64,000 bases of DNA from assembly GCA_910585005.1 (NCBI GenBank), contig CAJUCN010000003.1, positions 62,001 to 126,000 on the forward strand. The letters are read 5' to 3'. Positions 51,783 to 61,865 of the stretch are shown here, piece by piece. Below the pieces are notes generated by a model. The model searched no databases. It had not been told where the DNA came from and saw nothing but the letters and a program-made list of their open reading frames with translations. Made by a program: the position numbers and the translations under genes. The DNA is from an uncultured Lachnospiraceae bacterium (GTDB taxonomy: Bacteria > Bacillota > Clostridia > Lachnospirales > Lachnospiraceae). How positions within the stretch are numbered: the stretch's first letter is position 1; every line of letters begins with the position of its first letter.

Positions 51783-52859
51783 TTAAATGAGCGATTCAAT
51801 CTCGATATCGGGATGAATAGAAAGATCTATATAGCCATGCGCCGTCTTGATGGTGGGAGCGGACAGCCGGTGTTTGTTGACGTAAACGATCGTCCCACGC
51901 AGGCCGTTGGTAAGCCGCACTTCGTTAAGCAGATAGGTGTTGACTACATTTTCCAGGAAGGTCATAATACAGCGTGTGTCATATTTGTTCAGCCCTTCAC
52001 TTTCAAACAGGGAGATGGCTTTAAAGGGACATAAGGGGCCACGGTAGATCCGGGCGCTGGTCATAGCGTCATATACGTCTGCAATAGAAACCATTTTGGC
52101 GTAAAAGCCGATTTTGTCTCCCTTTACTCCAAGAGGGTATCCGGAACCATCGCACCGTTCATGGTGTAACAGAACAGCGTTCAAAACTGCGGGATCCAGG
52201 TTGGAATTTTGTAAAATGCGGTAACCTTCCTGAGAGTGGCGTTTGATTACGTCATATTCATTTTTCGTGAGTTTCCCCGGTTTTTTGATGATGTCGTCCG
52301 GAATGCATGTTTTACCTATATCGTGGAGAAGGCCGCTTATGGTTGCAAGCCGTGTCTCTTCTTCGCTTAAACGGAGCCATCTGGAAAAGACGCTGCAGAT
52401 CAGGGCCACGTTCATGCTGTGTATGTAGGTTGCGTCATCATACTGCCTCATATTGTGGAGCATGTCAAACAGATTTGGAGTGGTGGCGCCTATATCGAGA
52501 ATATTCAGGGTGTAATTCATCAGCTTGTCCGTATCAAGGCAAGCGCCCCGTTCCACCACATCGTTGATTGCTCCTTTAAAATTGTCTACATCGGTTTCAA
52601 ATTCCTTGCGGAAACGGATAAATTCAGGGCTGTTTTGGATTTTTTCTGAATAGGAAAGTTCATAAGGGGATTCGTCTACAACAGGTTCGATGCATTGGTC
52701 TTCCACCCGTACCTGCAAAACAGAGTAAAATGCCAGTTTCGTTATGGTTTTGTCATTTAAAATAAGTCCCTTAGACAAAATCAACTGATTATTAAAAGAA
52801 TAAACGTCTTCTGCCGTGATCATGCCGGGAACTAATTCAGAGGTACTAACTCGTCTCAT
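51783..52859 (-). CDS. HD-GYP domain phosphodiesterase
   Basis: A 358-aa protein with an N-terminal DUF3391-like region (about 1-100) and an HD-GYP domain: LLHDIGKTCIP, LHHERCDGSGYPLG (canonical GYP) and IADVYDAMTS. It would hydrolyse c-di-GMP. Unlike the 1000-aa protein it is soluble and lacks a sensor propeller. Divergent from the S-box-metK unit. Confidence 0.88.
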   Translation of the reverse strand: MRRVSTSELVPGMITAEDVYSFNNQLILSKGLILNDKTITKLAFYSVLQVRVEDQCIEPVVDESPYELSYSEKIQNSPEFIRFRKEFETDVDNFKGAINDVVERGACLDTDKLMNYTLNILDIGATTPNLFDMLHNMRQYDDATYIHSMNVALICSVFSRWLRLSEEETRLATISGLLHDIGKTCIPDDIIKKPGKLTKNEYDVIKRHSQEGYRILQNSNLDPAVLNAVLLHHERCDGSGYPLGVKGDKIGFYAKMVSIADVYDAMTSARIYRGPLCPFKAISLFESEGLNKYDTRCIMTFLENVVNTYLLNEVRLTNGLRGTIVYVNKHRLSAPTIKTAHGYIDLSIHPDIEIESLI

Positions 52860-52966
52860 GTTCCTGCTCCGTATCGTATTTTAAGTATTTATTAATTATA
52901 GGGGTTCCGGGAATTCTTGTCAATCAGACTTATGGGTGATTTGTGCCATATGCCGGAAAATAGTTG

Positions 52967-52995
52967 TTGACAAATGGTGATATATGGTGTAGCCT
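52967..52995 (+). promoter_or_regulatory. Predicted promoter of the S-box-metK unit
   Basis: TTGACA (52967-52972), 17 nt, TAGCCT (52990-52995), about 30 nt before the riboswitch. Confidence 0.55.
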
Positions 52996-53026
52996 TATTA
53001 ACAGATATGAAAACTCAATATTGGAA

Positions 53027-53129
53027 CTCTCTTATTCAGAGTGGTGGAGGTACATAGGACCTGTGAAGCCACGGCAACCCCAGATATGGAAGGTGCCTGC
53101 CTGAGCGAGTAAATCGAACAATAAGGGGA
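53027..53129 (+). promoter_or_regulatory. SAM-I riboswitch (S-box) upstream of metK
   Basis: P1 is CTCTCTTATT with AATAAGGGG (53027-53036/53120-53128). The core shows GTGGTGGAGG, GACCTGTGAAGCC, ACGGCAACC, AAGGTGCC and TGAGCGA-TAAATCGAACAATAAG, the conserved S-box sequence order. SAM binding should favour the downstream terminator and so lower metK expression. Confidence 0.95.
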
Positions 53130-53144
53130 TTTGATTATCAATTT

Positions 53145-53175
53145 TAAGTCCGCCTTTATGAGCGGCTTTTTTTAT
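53145..53175 (+). terminator. S-box-controlled terminator of metK
   Basis: AAGTCCGC (53145-53152) pairs with GCGGCTT (53162-53168, one bulged T) followed by a T-tract (TTTTTTT). The usual regulatory hairpin of S-box leaders. Confidence 0.8.
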
Positions 53176-53270
53176 TGGATGGAAAGTTTTTAGATTTCTA
53201 TGTGATAAAATCACTGCACAGTGGCGGATTAGCAGAAAATTTTGTAAGATGCATAACAGGAGGAAAGAAA

Positions 53271-54458
53271 ATGGAAAAACGGTTATTTACTTCAGAATCA
53301 GTGACAGAAGGACATCCTGACAAAGTCTGTGATGCCATTTCAGATGCGATTCTAGATGCATGTATGGAAAGCGATCCCATGAGCCGTGTGGCATGTGAGA
53401 CGGCTGCCTGTACAGGATTTGTTCTGGTGACAGGGGAAATCACTACCAATGCGTATGTGGATATTCAGAAGGTGGTTCGCGATACCGTGAAAGAGATCGG
53501 CTATACCAAGTCGGAGTACGGGTTTGACGGGAATACTTGCGCGGTGCTGGTTGCAATTGACGAGCAGTCCGCCGATATTGCAATGGGCGTTGATAAGGCC
53601 CTGGAAGCAAAAGAGAATAAAATGTCTGATGAGGAGATCGAAGCGATCGGGGCTGGCGATCAGGGGATGATGTTTGGGTATGCCACCAATGAGACCGAAG
53701 AATACATGCCTTATTCCATCTCTTTGGCACATAAGCTTGCAAGGCAGCTTACGAAAGTCCGCAAAGACGGAACCTTAAAGTATTTAAGACCTGACGGGAA
53801 GAGCCAGGTGTCTGTAGAGTATGATGAAACAGGCAAGCCCGTACGTTTGGAGGCAGTGGTATTATCTACCCAGCATGACGATGATGTGACCCAGGAGAAG
53901 ATCCATAAAGATATCAAGCAATATGTGTTCGATCCGGTTCTTCCGAAAGAGTTGTTGGATGAAAATACCAAGTATTTCATTAATCCTACCGGGCGTTTCG
54001 TGATTGGCGGGCCTCATGGCGATGCAGGCCTTACCGGGCGTAAGATCATTGTGGATACCTACGGCGGATATGCCCGTCACGGCGGCGGCGCGTTTTCCGG
54101 AAAGGATTGCACAAAGGTAGACAGGAGCGCAGCTTATGCAGCCCGTTATGTGGCAAAGAATATTGTGGCAGCAGGGCTTGCGGATAAATGTGAGATCCAG
54201 CTTTCCTATGCCATTGGGGTTGCACAGCCTACCTCTATTATGGTAGATACTTATGGTACCGGTAAGCTTTCTGATGAGAAGCTGGTGGAGGTGATCAGGG
54301 AGAACTTCGATCTGCGTCCGGCAGGGATTATCAAGATGTTAGACCTTCGCCGTCCGATCTACAAGCAGACAGCGGCTTATGGCCACTTTGGGCGTAACGA
54401 CCTGGATCTTCCTTGGGAGAAACTGGACAAGGTGGATGCTCTGAAAAAATATTTATAA
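53271..54458 (+). CDS. metK: S-adenosylmethionine synthetase
   Basis: A 395-aa MetK. It begins [20 protein letters not shown] and has [16 protein letters not shown] and [17 protein letters not shown], the ATP and phosphate-binding motifs. Makes SAM from methionine and ATP. ATG 53271 follows AGGAGGAAAG; an upstream extension from 53175 is not used. It is under the S-box. Confidence 0.97.
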   Translation: MEKRLFTSESVTEGHPDKVCDAISDAILDACMESDPMSRVACETAACTGFVLVTGEITTNAYVDIQKVVRDTVKEIGYTKSEYGFDGNTCAVLVAIDEQSADIAMGVDKALEAKENKMSDEEIEAIGAGDQGMMFGYATNETEEYMPYSISLAHKLARQLTKVRKDGTLKYLRPDGKSQVSVEYDETGKPVRLEAVVLSTQHDDDVTQEKIHKDIKQYVFDPVLPKELLDENTKYFINPTGRFVIGGPHGDAGLTGRKIIVDTYGGYARHGGGAFSGKDCTKVDRSAAYAARYVAKNIVAAGLADKCEIQLSYAIGVAQPTSIMVDTYGTGKLSDEKLVEVIRENFDLRPAGIIKMLDLRRPIYKQTAAYGHFGRNDLDLPWEKLDKVDALKKYL

Positions 54459-54472
54459 GTTAGGATTGTTGA

Positions 54473-54505
54473 AAGAACCGGCCTCCTGGAAGCCGGTTCT
54501 TTTTC
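54473..54505 (+). terminator. metK terminator
   Basis: AAGAACCGGC and GCCGGTTCTT form a perfect 10-bp stem with a T-tract after it. Confidence 0.9.
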
Positions 54506-54528
54506 ATTTGTAAATTCATGATTTGTTA

Positions 54529-54557
54529 TTGACATAATGGTCTATATGTAATAGACT
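54529..54557 (+). promoter_or_regulatory. Predicted blaI-type promoter overlapped by operator 1
   Basis: TTGACA (54529-54534), 17 nt, TAGACT (54552-54557); the -10 box lies inside the first dyad, as expected of an autoregulated BlaI promoter. Confidence 0.55.
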
Positions 54558-54585
54558 AAAGAAAATGGTCTATTCCTTATAGACC
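54539..54585. promoter_or_regulatory. Two dyad operators for the BlaI/MecI-type repressor
   Basis: GGTCTAT-N5-ATAGACT (54539-54557) and GGTCTAT-N5-ATAGACC (54567-54585) are related palindromes 28 bp apart centre to centre, upstream of the BlaI-type gene. BlaI family members bind such dyads as dimers. Confidence 0.7.
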
Positions 54586-54646
54586 CAAATAATGGAGCCA
54601 GGCACCTGGTTTATCGGGGCCAGGCATACCGGAAGAGGAGGAGTAT

Positions 54647-55003
54647 ATGGGAGATTATCATTTGGCTGATGCAGAGGCGAGGTTTGCGGATATCATTTGG
54701 TCAAAAGAGCCGATTGCGTCACCGGAACTGGTGAAGATCTGCGAAAGGGAAATGAATTGGAAGAAATCTACTACATACACCGTATTAAAGAAATTGTGTG
54801 AAAAGGGGATCTTCCGCAATGAAAATGCGGTGGTAAAAGCGGTGCTGTCTAAAGAAGAATTTTACGGGAGACAGAGCAGGAAGTATGTGGATGATGTGTT
54901 TGAAGGATCTTTGCCCCGTTTTCTTGCGGCCTTTTGCGGGGGCAAGAAGCTTTCGGAGAAGGAAGTGGAAGAAATGAGGAAATTTGTTGACGAAAATACC
55001 TGA
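54647..55003 (+). CDS. BlaI/MecI-family transcriptional repressor
   Basis: A 118-aa winged-helix repressor: LADAEARFADIIWSKEPIAS, then the recognition region WKKSTTYTVLKKLCEKGIF and EKEVEEMRKFVDENT at the C-terminus. Family members repress until cleaved by a signal-activated M56 peptidase, encoded by the next gene. ATG 54647 follows GAGGAGG. It is likely to bind the dyads at 54539-54585 and regulate itself. Confidence 0.9.
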   Translation: MGDYHLADAEARFADIIWSKEPIASPELVKICEREMNWKKSTTYTVLKKLCEKGIFRNENAVVKAVLSKEEFYGRQSRKYVDDVFEGSLPRFLAAFCGGKKLSEKEVEEMRKFVDENT

Positions 55004-55021
55004 TTGGAAAGGGGAAGCGAT

Positions 55022-56809
55022 ATGACCGGAATATTTATAACGATATTAAATATGAGCATTGGGGCTTCGGTTTGTATTTTGGTGGTGATGTTGTTGCGGC
55101 TGCTTTTGCGGTCGGCGCCAAAGATCTTTTCGTATCTTTTGTGGGTGGTGGTTCTGATCCGGCTGGTGTGCCCGGTTTTGCCAGAGGCGGATTTTGGCCT
55201 GCTGCCGGATATGAAACTATATGAGGAGGCCGTGCCGACGCCGAAGGAAGCCAAGTTTGCTGCTTATCAGATGAGGAAGATGAGCCAGTGCAGTCTTGGC
55301 ATGTTCCATAATGAATGGCAAAGGGCCGGAAGTGGAGGGGAAACGGTGGCCATTTCGGAAGGAAATGTACCTCAAAAGAACGGGGACGGGAACCATCTCC
55401 CGGAAGAAGAATTTTTTTTAGATCATGTTCCTCCCTACTCATACGGCAGGATAATCCATATTTTGGCAATGGGCTGGGCTTTAGCCGCCTTTGGGCTTAT
55501 GGCTTATGCCGTGACAGGCTATGGGCTTTTTATGCGTGGCATCGCCGGGAAAAAAATTTCTACGCCTTTTGTGGCAGGGCTGATCCACCCGGCAATTTAC
55601 CTGCCTGATGATCTGGACGATGTACAGAAGCAGTTGGTGCAGGAACATGAAAGAATCCATATCAGACGGCTGGATCATCTGGTGAAGCCTGCCGCTTTCT
55701 TAGTGTGTTGTGTCCACTGGTTCAATCCCCTGGTATGGGTATCCTTTTTTCTGATGGAAAGAGATATGGAAGTTTCCTGTGATGAGGCGGTGATACGAAA
55801 GATTGGTTATGACAAGCGTAAGGATTATGCCAATACATTGCTTGGGCTTTCCCAGAACAGAGGATGGCAGGCCGGATATCCCATTGCATTTGGAGAAAAC
55901 CATGTAACCAATAGGATCAAGAGGGTGGTGAAAATGAAAAAGGCAGGAATCTGGGTTGTCGCAGGGGCAACGCTCTTGCTTTTGTCGGCGGCAGTTTTGC
56001 TGTTGGTTAGCCGGCCTGGGGAACATGCTCCGGAGGTGGTGCAAGTGGAACAAATTACAACACAAGGAGAGGATTCCGTAACCGGGGGATGGACGAATGT
56101 CCCGGATACAGAGACTTCGGAAACGCCCGTGAATGATCAGGAGGATGGAAAGGGACTGCCGGAAAAGAATGAGGATGCTCCCGGAACACATCAGGAAACA
56201 GAAAGTGATGTGGAGGTACCGGATTTAATCATGCAGGAATACTACACAAGTGACGAACTGCTTAAGGACAGTAACCTGACATATATGCAAGAATCTGAAG
56301 GCGGGCAGGAAACGATTATGAACTATGACCCCAGCCGTGTAAGGGATCAGTATGAGACGATACTGCTTCCCCAACAGGACGAGGCATTTAATGACCTTGG
56401 CATCTTATTTTCCTACCCGGTGGAGGATGCCCGGATCAGTGATTTTTTTGGCAGCAGGATCCACCCGGTAAGCGGCGATATCGTGTATCATTTGGGGATT
56501 GATTTTGCAGCCCAGAAAGGTACGCCTGTTAAAGCGGCTGCAAACGGAACTGTGGCGAAGACGGGATTTGAGGATAACAGCGGCAATTATGTGATCTTGC
56601 TTCATGAAAATGGGGATGCTACCTATTACTGCCAGTGTCAGGAGATCCTGGTCAAGGAGGGGGATACGGTAACAAGGGGAGAGCAGATTGCAACCCTGGG
56701 AAGTACAGGTAAATCTACCGGGGCGCACCTGCATTTTGCAGTGAGCCGGAACGGGAAATATATACAGCCGGAGTTTGAGGAAACAGAACAAGGGAACCCG
56801 CCCGGCTGA
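55022..56809 (+). CDS. BlaR1-like M56 peptidase fused to extracellular M23 (LytM) domain
   Basis: A 595-aa protein: N-terminal helices, M56 zinc peptidase with VQEHERIHIRRLDH (HExxH) and MEVSCDEAVIRKIG, a further helix at about 315-335, a spacer rich in acidic and Thr residues, then an M23 domain (about 450-590) with YHLGIDFAAQKG and GAHLHFAV. BlaR1 has a penicillin-binding sensor in that place; here an M23 peptidoglycan peptidase or pseudo-peptidase is used. Proposed function: wall-fragment sensing, then cleavage of the BlaI-type repressor. ATG 55022 (not TTG 55004) follows AAAGGGGAAG. Confidence 0.85.
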   Translation: MTGIFITILNMSIGASVCILVVMLLRLLLRSAPKIFSYLLWVVVLIRLVCPVLPEADFGLLPDMKLYEEAVPTPKEAKFAAYQMRKMSQCSLGMFHNEWQRAGSGGETVAISEGNVPQKNGDGNHLPEEEFFLDHVPPYSYGRIIHILAMGWALAAFGLMAYAVTGYGLFMRGIAGKKISTPFVAGLIHPAIYLPDDLDDVQKQLVQEHERIHIRRLDHLVKPAAFLVCCVHWFNPLVWVSFFLMERDMEVSCDEAVIRKIGYDKRKDYANTLLGLSQNRGWQAGYPIAFGENHVTNRIKRVVKMKKAGIWVVAGATLLLLSAAVLLLVSRPGEHAPEVVQVEQITTQGEDSVTGGWTNVPDTETSETPVNDQEDGKGLPEKNEDAPGTHQETESDVEVPDLIMQEYYTSDELLKDSNLTYMQESEGGQETIMNYDPSRVRDQYETILLPQQDEAFNDLGILFSYPVEDARISDFFGSRIHPVSGDIVYHLGIDFAAQKGTPVKAAANGTVAKTGFEDNSGNYVILLHENGDATYYCQCQEILVKEGDTVTRGEQIATLGSTGKSTGAHLHFAVSRNGKYIQPEFEETEQGNPPG

Positions 56810-56829
56810 TGCCGGAAGGGGGTTCCCTT
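56790..56829. terminator. Hairpin at the end of the M56-M23 gene (bidirectional terminator candidate)
   Basis: AAGGGAACCC (56790-56799) pairs with GGGTTCCCTT (56820-56829), and CCGGC/GCCGG is nested within. The T-run is short (TTGTTCC), and it overlaps the last codons of the gene. Confidence 0.55.
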
Positions 56830-56843
56830 GTTCCCGGAAGATG

Positions 56844-58292
56844 TCACAGGGGAAAGGAAATCAAATGGATGCTTCCTTTTTGGAGCAGGATATGATCTGC
56901 ATCCGCCTGGAAAGTATGTTCCTGAACACAGTTTTGGTTTATGGAACACTTAGCAGTGGGGGAAGCGCTGGTTAAGCAGATCATGGTTCCCTTTTGCCGG
57001 AAAGCCAGCCTTTCCCCTTTTAGGCAGATAACATGGTCATGGTCAAAATCCCTGTTTACAGCGGCGATATTTAGCTGGCCGTTTTGTATGGCGGCGGAAA
57101 TACTGAGGGCGTCTATCTCCCCCATTGGCGTGTCTTTGATGGCAGGGGAGCGGAAGGCGGTCTGAACCAGTTCCCCCTGCATATTCTGTCTGTAAAGCAT
57201 AAGAGGATAAGCGGTGGTCTGAAACCAGGATCCTTCCTTTTGGGAAATGATGGGCGCCAGTACGTTGACCATCTGTGCCATATTTGCAATCTGGATGCTG
57301 GGGGTTAGGAGGATCAGGTTGAGAATGCTGGCCGTCCACAAAGCATCCCTCCAGCAATAAGTTTCTAACAGGCCGTAAGTTTCATCGTCTTTAAAATTCC
57401 AGATATTCCATTCATCTAATGCGATGGCGATTTTCTTTTGGCGTGGCGGAAAGCGGTACCAGGGGTTAAAGTCCGTGACCTGGCTGGGATAGTTGTTAAG
57501 AAGCTTTTCGATACGCGTGATCAGGTCTTTTAAGTTCTTTTCCCCTTCAAAGGGACCGTAAATTCCTTTTTGGTTTTCTCCGGAGTAATGATGGATGGAA
57601 AAGTAGTCCGTTACGGTGTGCAGGGCATCCAGTACAGGCTTATTCCATTCATCCTGATCGCATCCTACGATAACAGTTTGAATGGATCTGTCCGTCAACT
57701 TCATAAACTTAATAAACTCAAGGGCGTCCCGGATGTATAACTGTACATCATGGTGGATGCCGATGTCCGGCTGGGCGTAGCTTTCATTTCCGATGCACCA
57801 GTATTTTACCTTAAAGGGTTCGGCATATCCATGGCTTCGGCGAAGATCTGCATAGTAGGTGTGGCCGGTTCCGTTACAGTATTCTACCCAGTTGCCAGCT
57901 TCCTGTGGCGTGCCGGAGGCCATATTGACGCAGATCATTGGTTCTGCCCCTATTTTCCGGCAAAAGTTGATGAATTCGGCTGTTCCAAAGGACGGGTCTA
58001 ATTCATCTCCCCAGATCAAATTCTTTTGGCGGATCCTCTTTTCTTTCGGTCCGACGGCATCTTCCCAATGGTACTGGCACATGATAGTACCGCCTGGGAA
58101 CCGGAGGATAGGCGGTGCAAGAAGTGCTGCTTTTTCGAGGACGTCTTTTCGGATTCCGTCTGGCCCGGATAAGGGGCTGGAAGGATCATAGATGCCGCCG
58201 TTTATACAGTTTAGTGCATGTTCGATGAACTGGCCATAAATATTTGTGTTGATCAGGTGGCCGGTTGCTTTTAAGGTGACAGATGTTTTCAT
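56844..58292 (-). CDS. Alpha-L-arabinofuranosidase, GH51
   Basis: A 482-aa GH51 enzyme: INTNIYGQFIEH (substrate loop), ILRFPGGTIMCQYHW, the acid/base WCIGNES and the nucleophile IALDEWNIW. A (beta/alpha)8 barrel with a C-terminal beta-sandwich. Releases terminal arabinofuranose from arabinan, arabinoxylan or oligosaccharides; no signal peptide, so it works on imported oligomers. The start at 58292 is chosen for GAAGGAG; an extension to 58379 has no site. Confidence 0.92.
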   Translation of the reverse strand: MKTSVTLKATGHLINTNIYGQFIEHALNCINGGIYDPSSPLSGPDGIRKDVLEKAALLAPPILRFPGGTIMCQYHWEDAVGPKEKRIRQKNLIWGDELDPSFGTAEFINFCRKIGAEPMICVNMASGTPQEAGNWVEYCNGTGHTYYADLRRSHGYAEPFKVKYWCIGNESYAQPDIGIHHDVQLYIRDALEFIKFMKLTDRSIQTVIVGCDQDEWNKPVLDALHTVTDYFSIHHYSGENQKGIYGPFEGEKNLKDLITRIEKLLNNYPSQVTDFNPWYRFPPRQKKIAIALDEWNIWNFKDDETYGLLETYCWRDALWTASILNLILLTPSIQIANMAQMVNVLAPIISQKEGSWFQTTAYPLMLYRQNMQGELVQTAFRSPAIKDTPMGEIDALSISAAIQNGQLNIAAVNRDFDHDHVICLKGERLAFRQKGTMICLTSASPTAKCSINQNCVQEHTFQADADHILLQKGSIHLISFPL

Positions 58293-58414
58293 AAAGGCTC
58301 CTTCATAAGTGTTTTCGTTCGTATGTTTCTTATAAGACAAAATTATATCCATTTTCTTTCCCAAAAGCAATGCCGGCATCTTCTGCCTGAAACAGTATGG
58401 TTAAAACAGGACAG

Positions 58415-59944
58415 TTAACGCTGGGAACCGTATAGTTTCCGGTATTCTTTTGGAGTGATCCCCACAATTTGGCGGAAACGTTTGATAAAGTATTTTGTGT
58501 CCGTAAACCCGGCTTCGGTGCAGATCTCATATATTTTTTTGTTGGTATTTATCAGTAATTCTTTTGCACGGGCAATCCTCAGTAAGGTCAAATATTCTAT
58601 GATAGTCTGTCCCGTGGCGGAACTATATAGGTTACTAAGGGACGTATAATTGATTCCAAGGATTTCCCCTAAATCGGCTAAAATGATATTTTCTTTTAAA
58701 TGCTGTGAGAGATAGGTTTGTACCTGCTCGATAAGATAGGCGCTGGTATTCCTTTTTTGCTCAAGCAGTGCATCAAAAATATGATCGGTAACGGATAATA
58801 AGGTTGATTCAATATCTTCTAAATTATAGTAATTATAGAGAAATTCCAAATGTTCCGTATCATCAATATAACAAGATGATGGCAGTTTTTGGTCGTTGCC
58901 GTATTTGACAATCAGTAATGTGAATTTATCAATCCATGATTGTAAGGTGTGGTATGGCGGCTGTTTGTCCCTGATATAATCCATAAATGAATAGACGGCA
59001 TCTCTGGTATCCAGCAGGTCGCCATGGTCCAAACATAGCTGCAGGCTGCTATATAAGGCATAGGGAAAGGGGCAAAATGTCTGGTCTTGATATAGGTGTA
59101 TAGGCGTTTGCGAATAAAAAAACTGTTTTAAAGCGGAAATGCCATTGTAAAAAGCGCTCTTTAAGGTATCTTCTTGGGCGCTGAAATATATTCCGGCATG
59201 GACGTTTAAAGTAGAGTCAAACTTCCAGAGCAGTTTTTTGGTTTGCTTTTCTATGAGATTGCCCTTGCTATCCCCTTCTTTTATCAGGAGACAATAAATT
59301 TTATGAGCGAATAAAAATAGGTGGTATTCTGGATAAATCCCGCCTGCAAAATGCCTTAGCATGGGTCTGTAGCTGTCGGCCTGGTTTTGGAAACTGTCAT
59401 TTCCGCCTAAGAGTAAAAACCATGTGTTTTGAAAGGAAAAGCCGCATTGTTTTTCAAGCATATGGATGGTTTCTTCTTTGCCTGTTGATAGGGCTTCCTG
59501 GAATAAGAGATCCATAAACTGGTCATATTCGGATTGGGCGATGTTCCGTCTGGCAAGGGGGTCGTCCAGGTGGAAAAAGTGTTCCACGCTGGTGATGATT
59601 TTGTCAAATTCAGAGGGAAGAATGGGCTTTAACACATAACGGAATACCTGATAGTCGACTGCCCTTTTGGCATAAGAAAATTCTGCATACCCGCTGATAA
59701 TTATGATGGGGATCATACAGTTGGTTTTACGGATTTCTTTGATCAGGCGAAAGCCGTCAAATTTCGGCATGCGTATGTCGGTAACGATAAGGTCAGTTTC
59801 CGGGTGATTTAACAAATATTCTAATGCCTGCCCGCCGTCTTCAAACAGGCCGGAAATCTCCCACCGGGGAGAATGTTCTTTAAAAATTTCAGCAATTCCA
59901 TTTCGGCTTTGTATTTCATCGTCAATAATGATTACCTGGTTCAT
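58415..59944 (-). CDS. AraC-type response regulator (YesN-like)
   Basis: A 509-aa protein: receiver domain (1-120; DD at 8-9, D56 in VTDIRMP, K in YVLKP), a central region of unknown fold (about 150-390), and an AraC HTH (about 410-505) with LGEILGINYTSLSNLYSS and AGFTDTKYFIKRFRQIVGITPKEYRK. Activates sugar-uptake operons when phosphorylated by a YesM-type kinase, encoded 10 nt upstream in the same operon. ATG 59944 follows GAGAGGTG. Confidence 0.9.
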   Translation of the reverse strand: MNQVIIIDDEIQSRNGIAEIFKEHSPRWEISGLFEDGGQALEYLLNHPETDLIVTDIRMPKFDGFRLIKEIRKTNCMIPIIIISGYAEFSYAKRAVDYQVFRYVLKPILPSEFDKIITSVEHFFHLDDPLARRNIAQSEYDQFMDLLFQEALSTGKEETIHMLEKQCGFSFQNTWFLLLGGNDSFQNQADSYRPMLRHFAGGIYPEYHLFLFAHKIYCLLIKEGDSKGNLIEKQTKKLLWKFDSTLNVHAGIYFSAQEDTLKSAFYNGISALKQFFYSQTPIHLYQDQTFCPFPYALYSSLQLCLDHGDLLDTRDAVYSFMDYIRDKQPPYHTLQSWIDKFTLLIVKYGNDQKLPSSCYIDDTEHLEFLYNYYNLEDIESTLLSVTDHIFDALLEQKRNTSAYLIEQVQTYLSQHLKENIILADLGEILGINYTSLSNLYSSATGQTIIEYLTLLRIARAKELLINTNKKIYEICTEAGFTDTKYFIKRFRQIVGITPKEYRKLYGSQR

Positions 59945-59953
59945 ATACACCTC

Positions 59954-61681
59954 TCATTCCTGGATTGGCAGATGGATCGTTACTTTGGTGCCTTCCATAA
60001 CCTGTGACTTAATGTGTATTCCATAGGTTTCCCCGAACCGTTTTTTTAAATAAGAATTTGTATTTTGTATTCCTATTCCATCGTTTTTACCATATAGCGC
60101 GGAAGATATGGTATGATCCGGCATTCCTTTTCCGTTATCTTCAATGGTGATAAAAATATCCCCCTGTTTTAAAAACATATTCAGGGTTATGACGCCGCCC
60201 TGATGTATTTCAGAAAAGCCATGAAGTAAAGAATTCTCTATAAAGGGCTGTAAAATAAACCGGGGTATTTTATAAGTAAACACATCCAGGTCAATGCGAT
60301 AGTTTATGGTAAAGGAGTTGCCGAAGCGGATCTTTTGGATGTAGATATAATTTTCCAGCCAGGCTAATTCTTCTGCGATTGTGACAAAATCCTTTTCTTT
60401 TATGATACTGTATCTGAGAATTTTCGATAAGGCATTGATAATATACGGGATTTTTTCGGCGCTTCCGTTTTGTGACATCCAACTGATGGAATCTAACGTA
60501 TTGTACAAAAAATGAGGGTTTAGCTGGGCGTGGAGCAATGCAAGGTGCTGCTTTGCTTCTTTGGTGGAAGCTTCCTTTAGCTGGCTGATCAGGTCTAGCG
60601 TACGCTGGCTCATGGATTGGAAGGAGTCATAGAGAAGGCCGATTTCGTTATGGGCAGGATAATTTGGCGCAGGAAAATAATGGAGGTAATCCTGCTCCTG
60701 CATAATGACGGAAAGCTGGCGGATTGGTGTGATGATCTGTTGAATGAGCAGGAAGAAAATAAGGCATAAGCAGGTAGAATTTACGCCCCAGATCAAAAAA
60801 AGCAGTATTTGGATAAAACGGGCTTTGTTGGCCACGATGGAAACCGGGAGAAAAGAGTAGCAGTTATAATCAAGAGATGCTATCCGGGAATGAAACCGGT
60901 AGTATTTTTTGCCATTGATGGTGATAATGGGATATTCGGTTTGGGGCATTGTCAAGACTTCGGCGGGCAGTACCTCCCCGATTTGGTAACTTAGCATATC
61001 TTCCCGGTATCCCCACACCAAGGTATTGTTTTGGGTCGTAAGTAACAGAGTCGCATCGGAATTAAAAGCGGAGGAGGTAATAATATCTTCAAAGGAGATA
61101 ATATCAATTTCAACCAGCAAGATGCCAATGGGACGGAAACTATGGGTGAGGCTGCGCAGCAAGCGCCCGTAATAGATGGACGTGTTGGAGGAAGGGTATT
61201 TTCGTTTCCCGGTATGTGTGATTGGGTTTGAAAAAACGCCGCCGCCATTTTTGGAATATATGTTGCTGATAAAATCCTGATCAAAGGTATGTATGTTTAC
61301 AATGTCACTATACCCATCGTTCCAATACAGCATATCCCCGGCCATGGTGGTAAGGGAAAAGGACAAGATCGTATCATCGGTTCTCATCAGAGAATCAATA
61401 TCAGGCTGGATCTGTTTCTTTTCATAAGATGTAAGAGGCGCACTACAGCCCTTTTCAAGACAGTTTAAAATATTATCGTTGTAATAAACAGAAGCGGTGA
61501 GATTGTTAAAGTAAACCAGCTTTTGAAAAATATTTGACGTGGCCAGATTCAAAGTCTGGGTCTGGGATGCAATCTCAAGACTCAGTATTTGGTTTGATTG
61601 TATATGGTAAAACAGTAATACGGCAATGGTCATCGGAAGAAACGCTACAAATAAAAAGATAATCAATAGTTGTTTTTTCAT
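59954..61681 (-). CDS. YesM-type sensor histidine kinase
   Basis: A 575-aa kinase: TM1 (about 5-25), large extracellular sensor (about 30-275), TM2 (about 285-305), HAMP, His_kinase domain with LHAQLNPHFLYNTLDSISWM (phospho-His), and HATPase with ENSLLHG, DNGKGMP and GIGIQNTNSYLKKRFGE. Signals to the AraC-type partner. Divergent from the substrate-binding protein gene, so sugar sensing is likely. Confidence 0.92.
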   Translation of the reverse strand: MKKQLLIIFLFVAFLPMTIAVLLFYHIQSNQILSLEIASQTQTLNLATSNIFQKLVYFNNLTASVYYNDNILNCLEKGCSAPLTSYEKKQIQPDIDSLMRTDDTILSFSLTTMAGDMLYWNDGYSDIVNIHTFDQDFISNIYSKNGGGVFSNPITHTGKRKYPSSNTSIYYGRLLRSLTHSFRPIGILLVEIDIISFEDIITSSAFNSDATLLLTTQNNTLVWGYREDMLSYQIGEVLPAEVLTMPQTEYPIITINGKKYYRFHSRIASLDYNCYSFLPVSIVANKARFIQILLFLIWGVNSTCLCLIFFLLIQQIITPIRQLSVIMQEQDYLHYFPAPNYPAHNEIGLLYDSFQSMSQRTLDLISQLKEASTKEAKQHLALLHAQLNPHFLYNTLDSISWMSQNGSAEKIPYIINALSKILRYSIIKEKDFVTIAEELAWLENYIYIQKIRFGNSFTINYRIDLDVFTYKIPRFILQPFIENSLLHGFSEIHQGGVITLNMFLKQGDIFITIEDNGKGMPDHTISSALYGKNDGIGIQNTNSYLKKRFGETYGIHIKSQVMEGTKVTIHLPIQE

Positions 61682-61865
61682 TTTTTATGATCCTTCCACT
61701 TATGAATGAATAGGTTTATGAAAATATTATATACAGAAGTAAAAGATTAATCAGTAAAAAAAATTTGCACCTTTCAAAAAAAGTAGTATTTTATTGGGAA
61801 TTTGCAGACGGTACAATAGGGTCACAAAAAGCGATCCAAGGTACCTGGATACAAAGGAGGTAATA

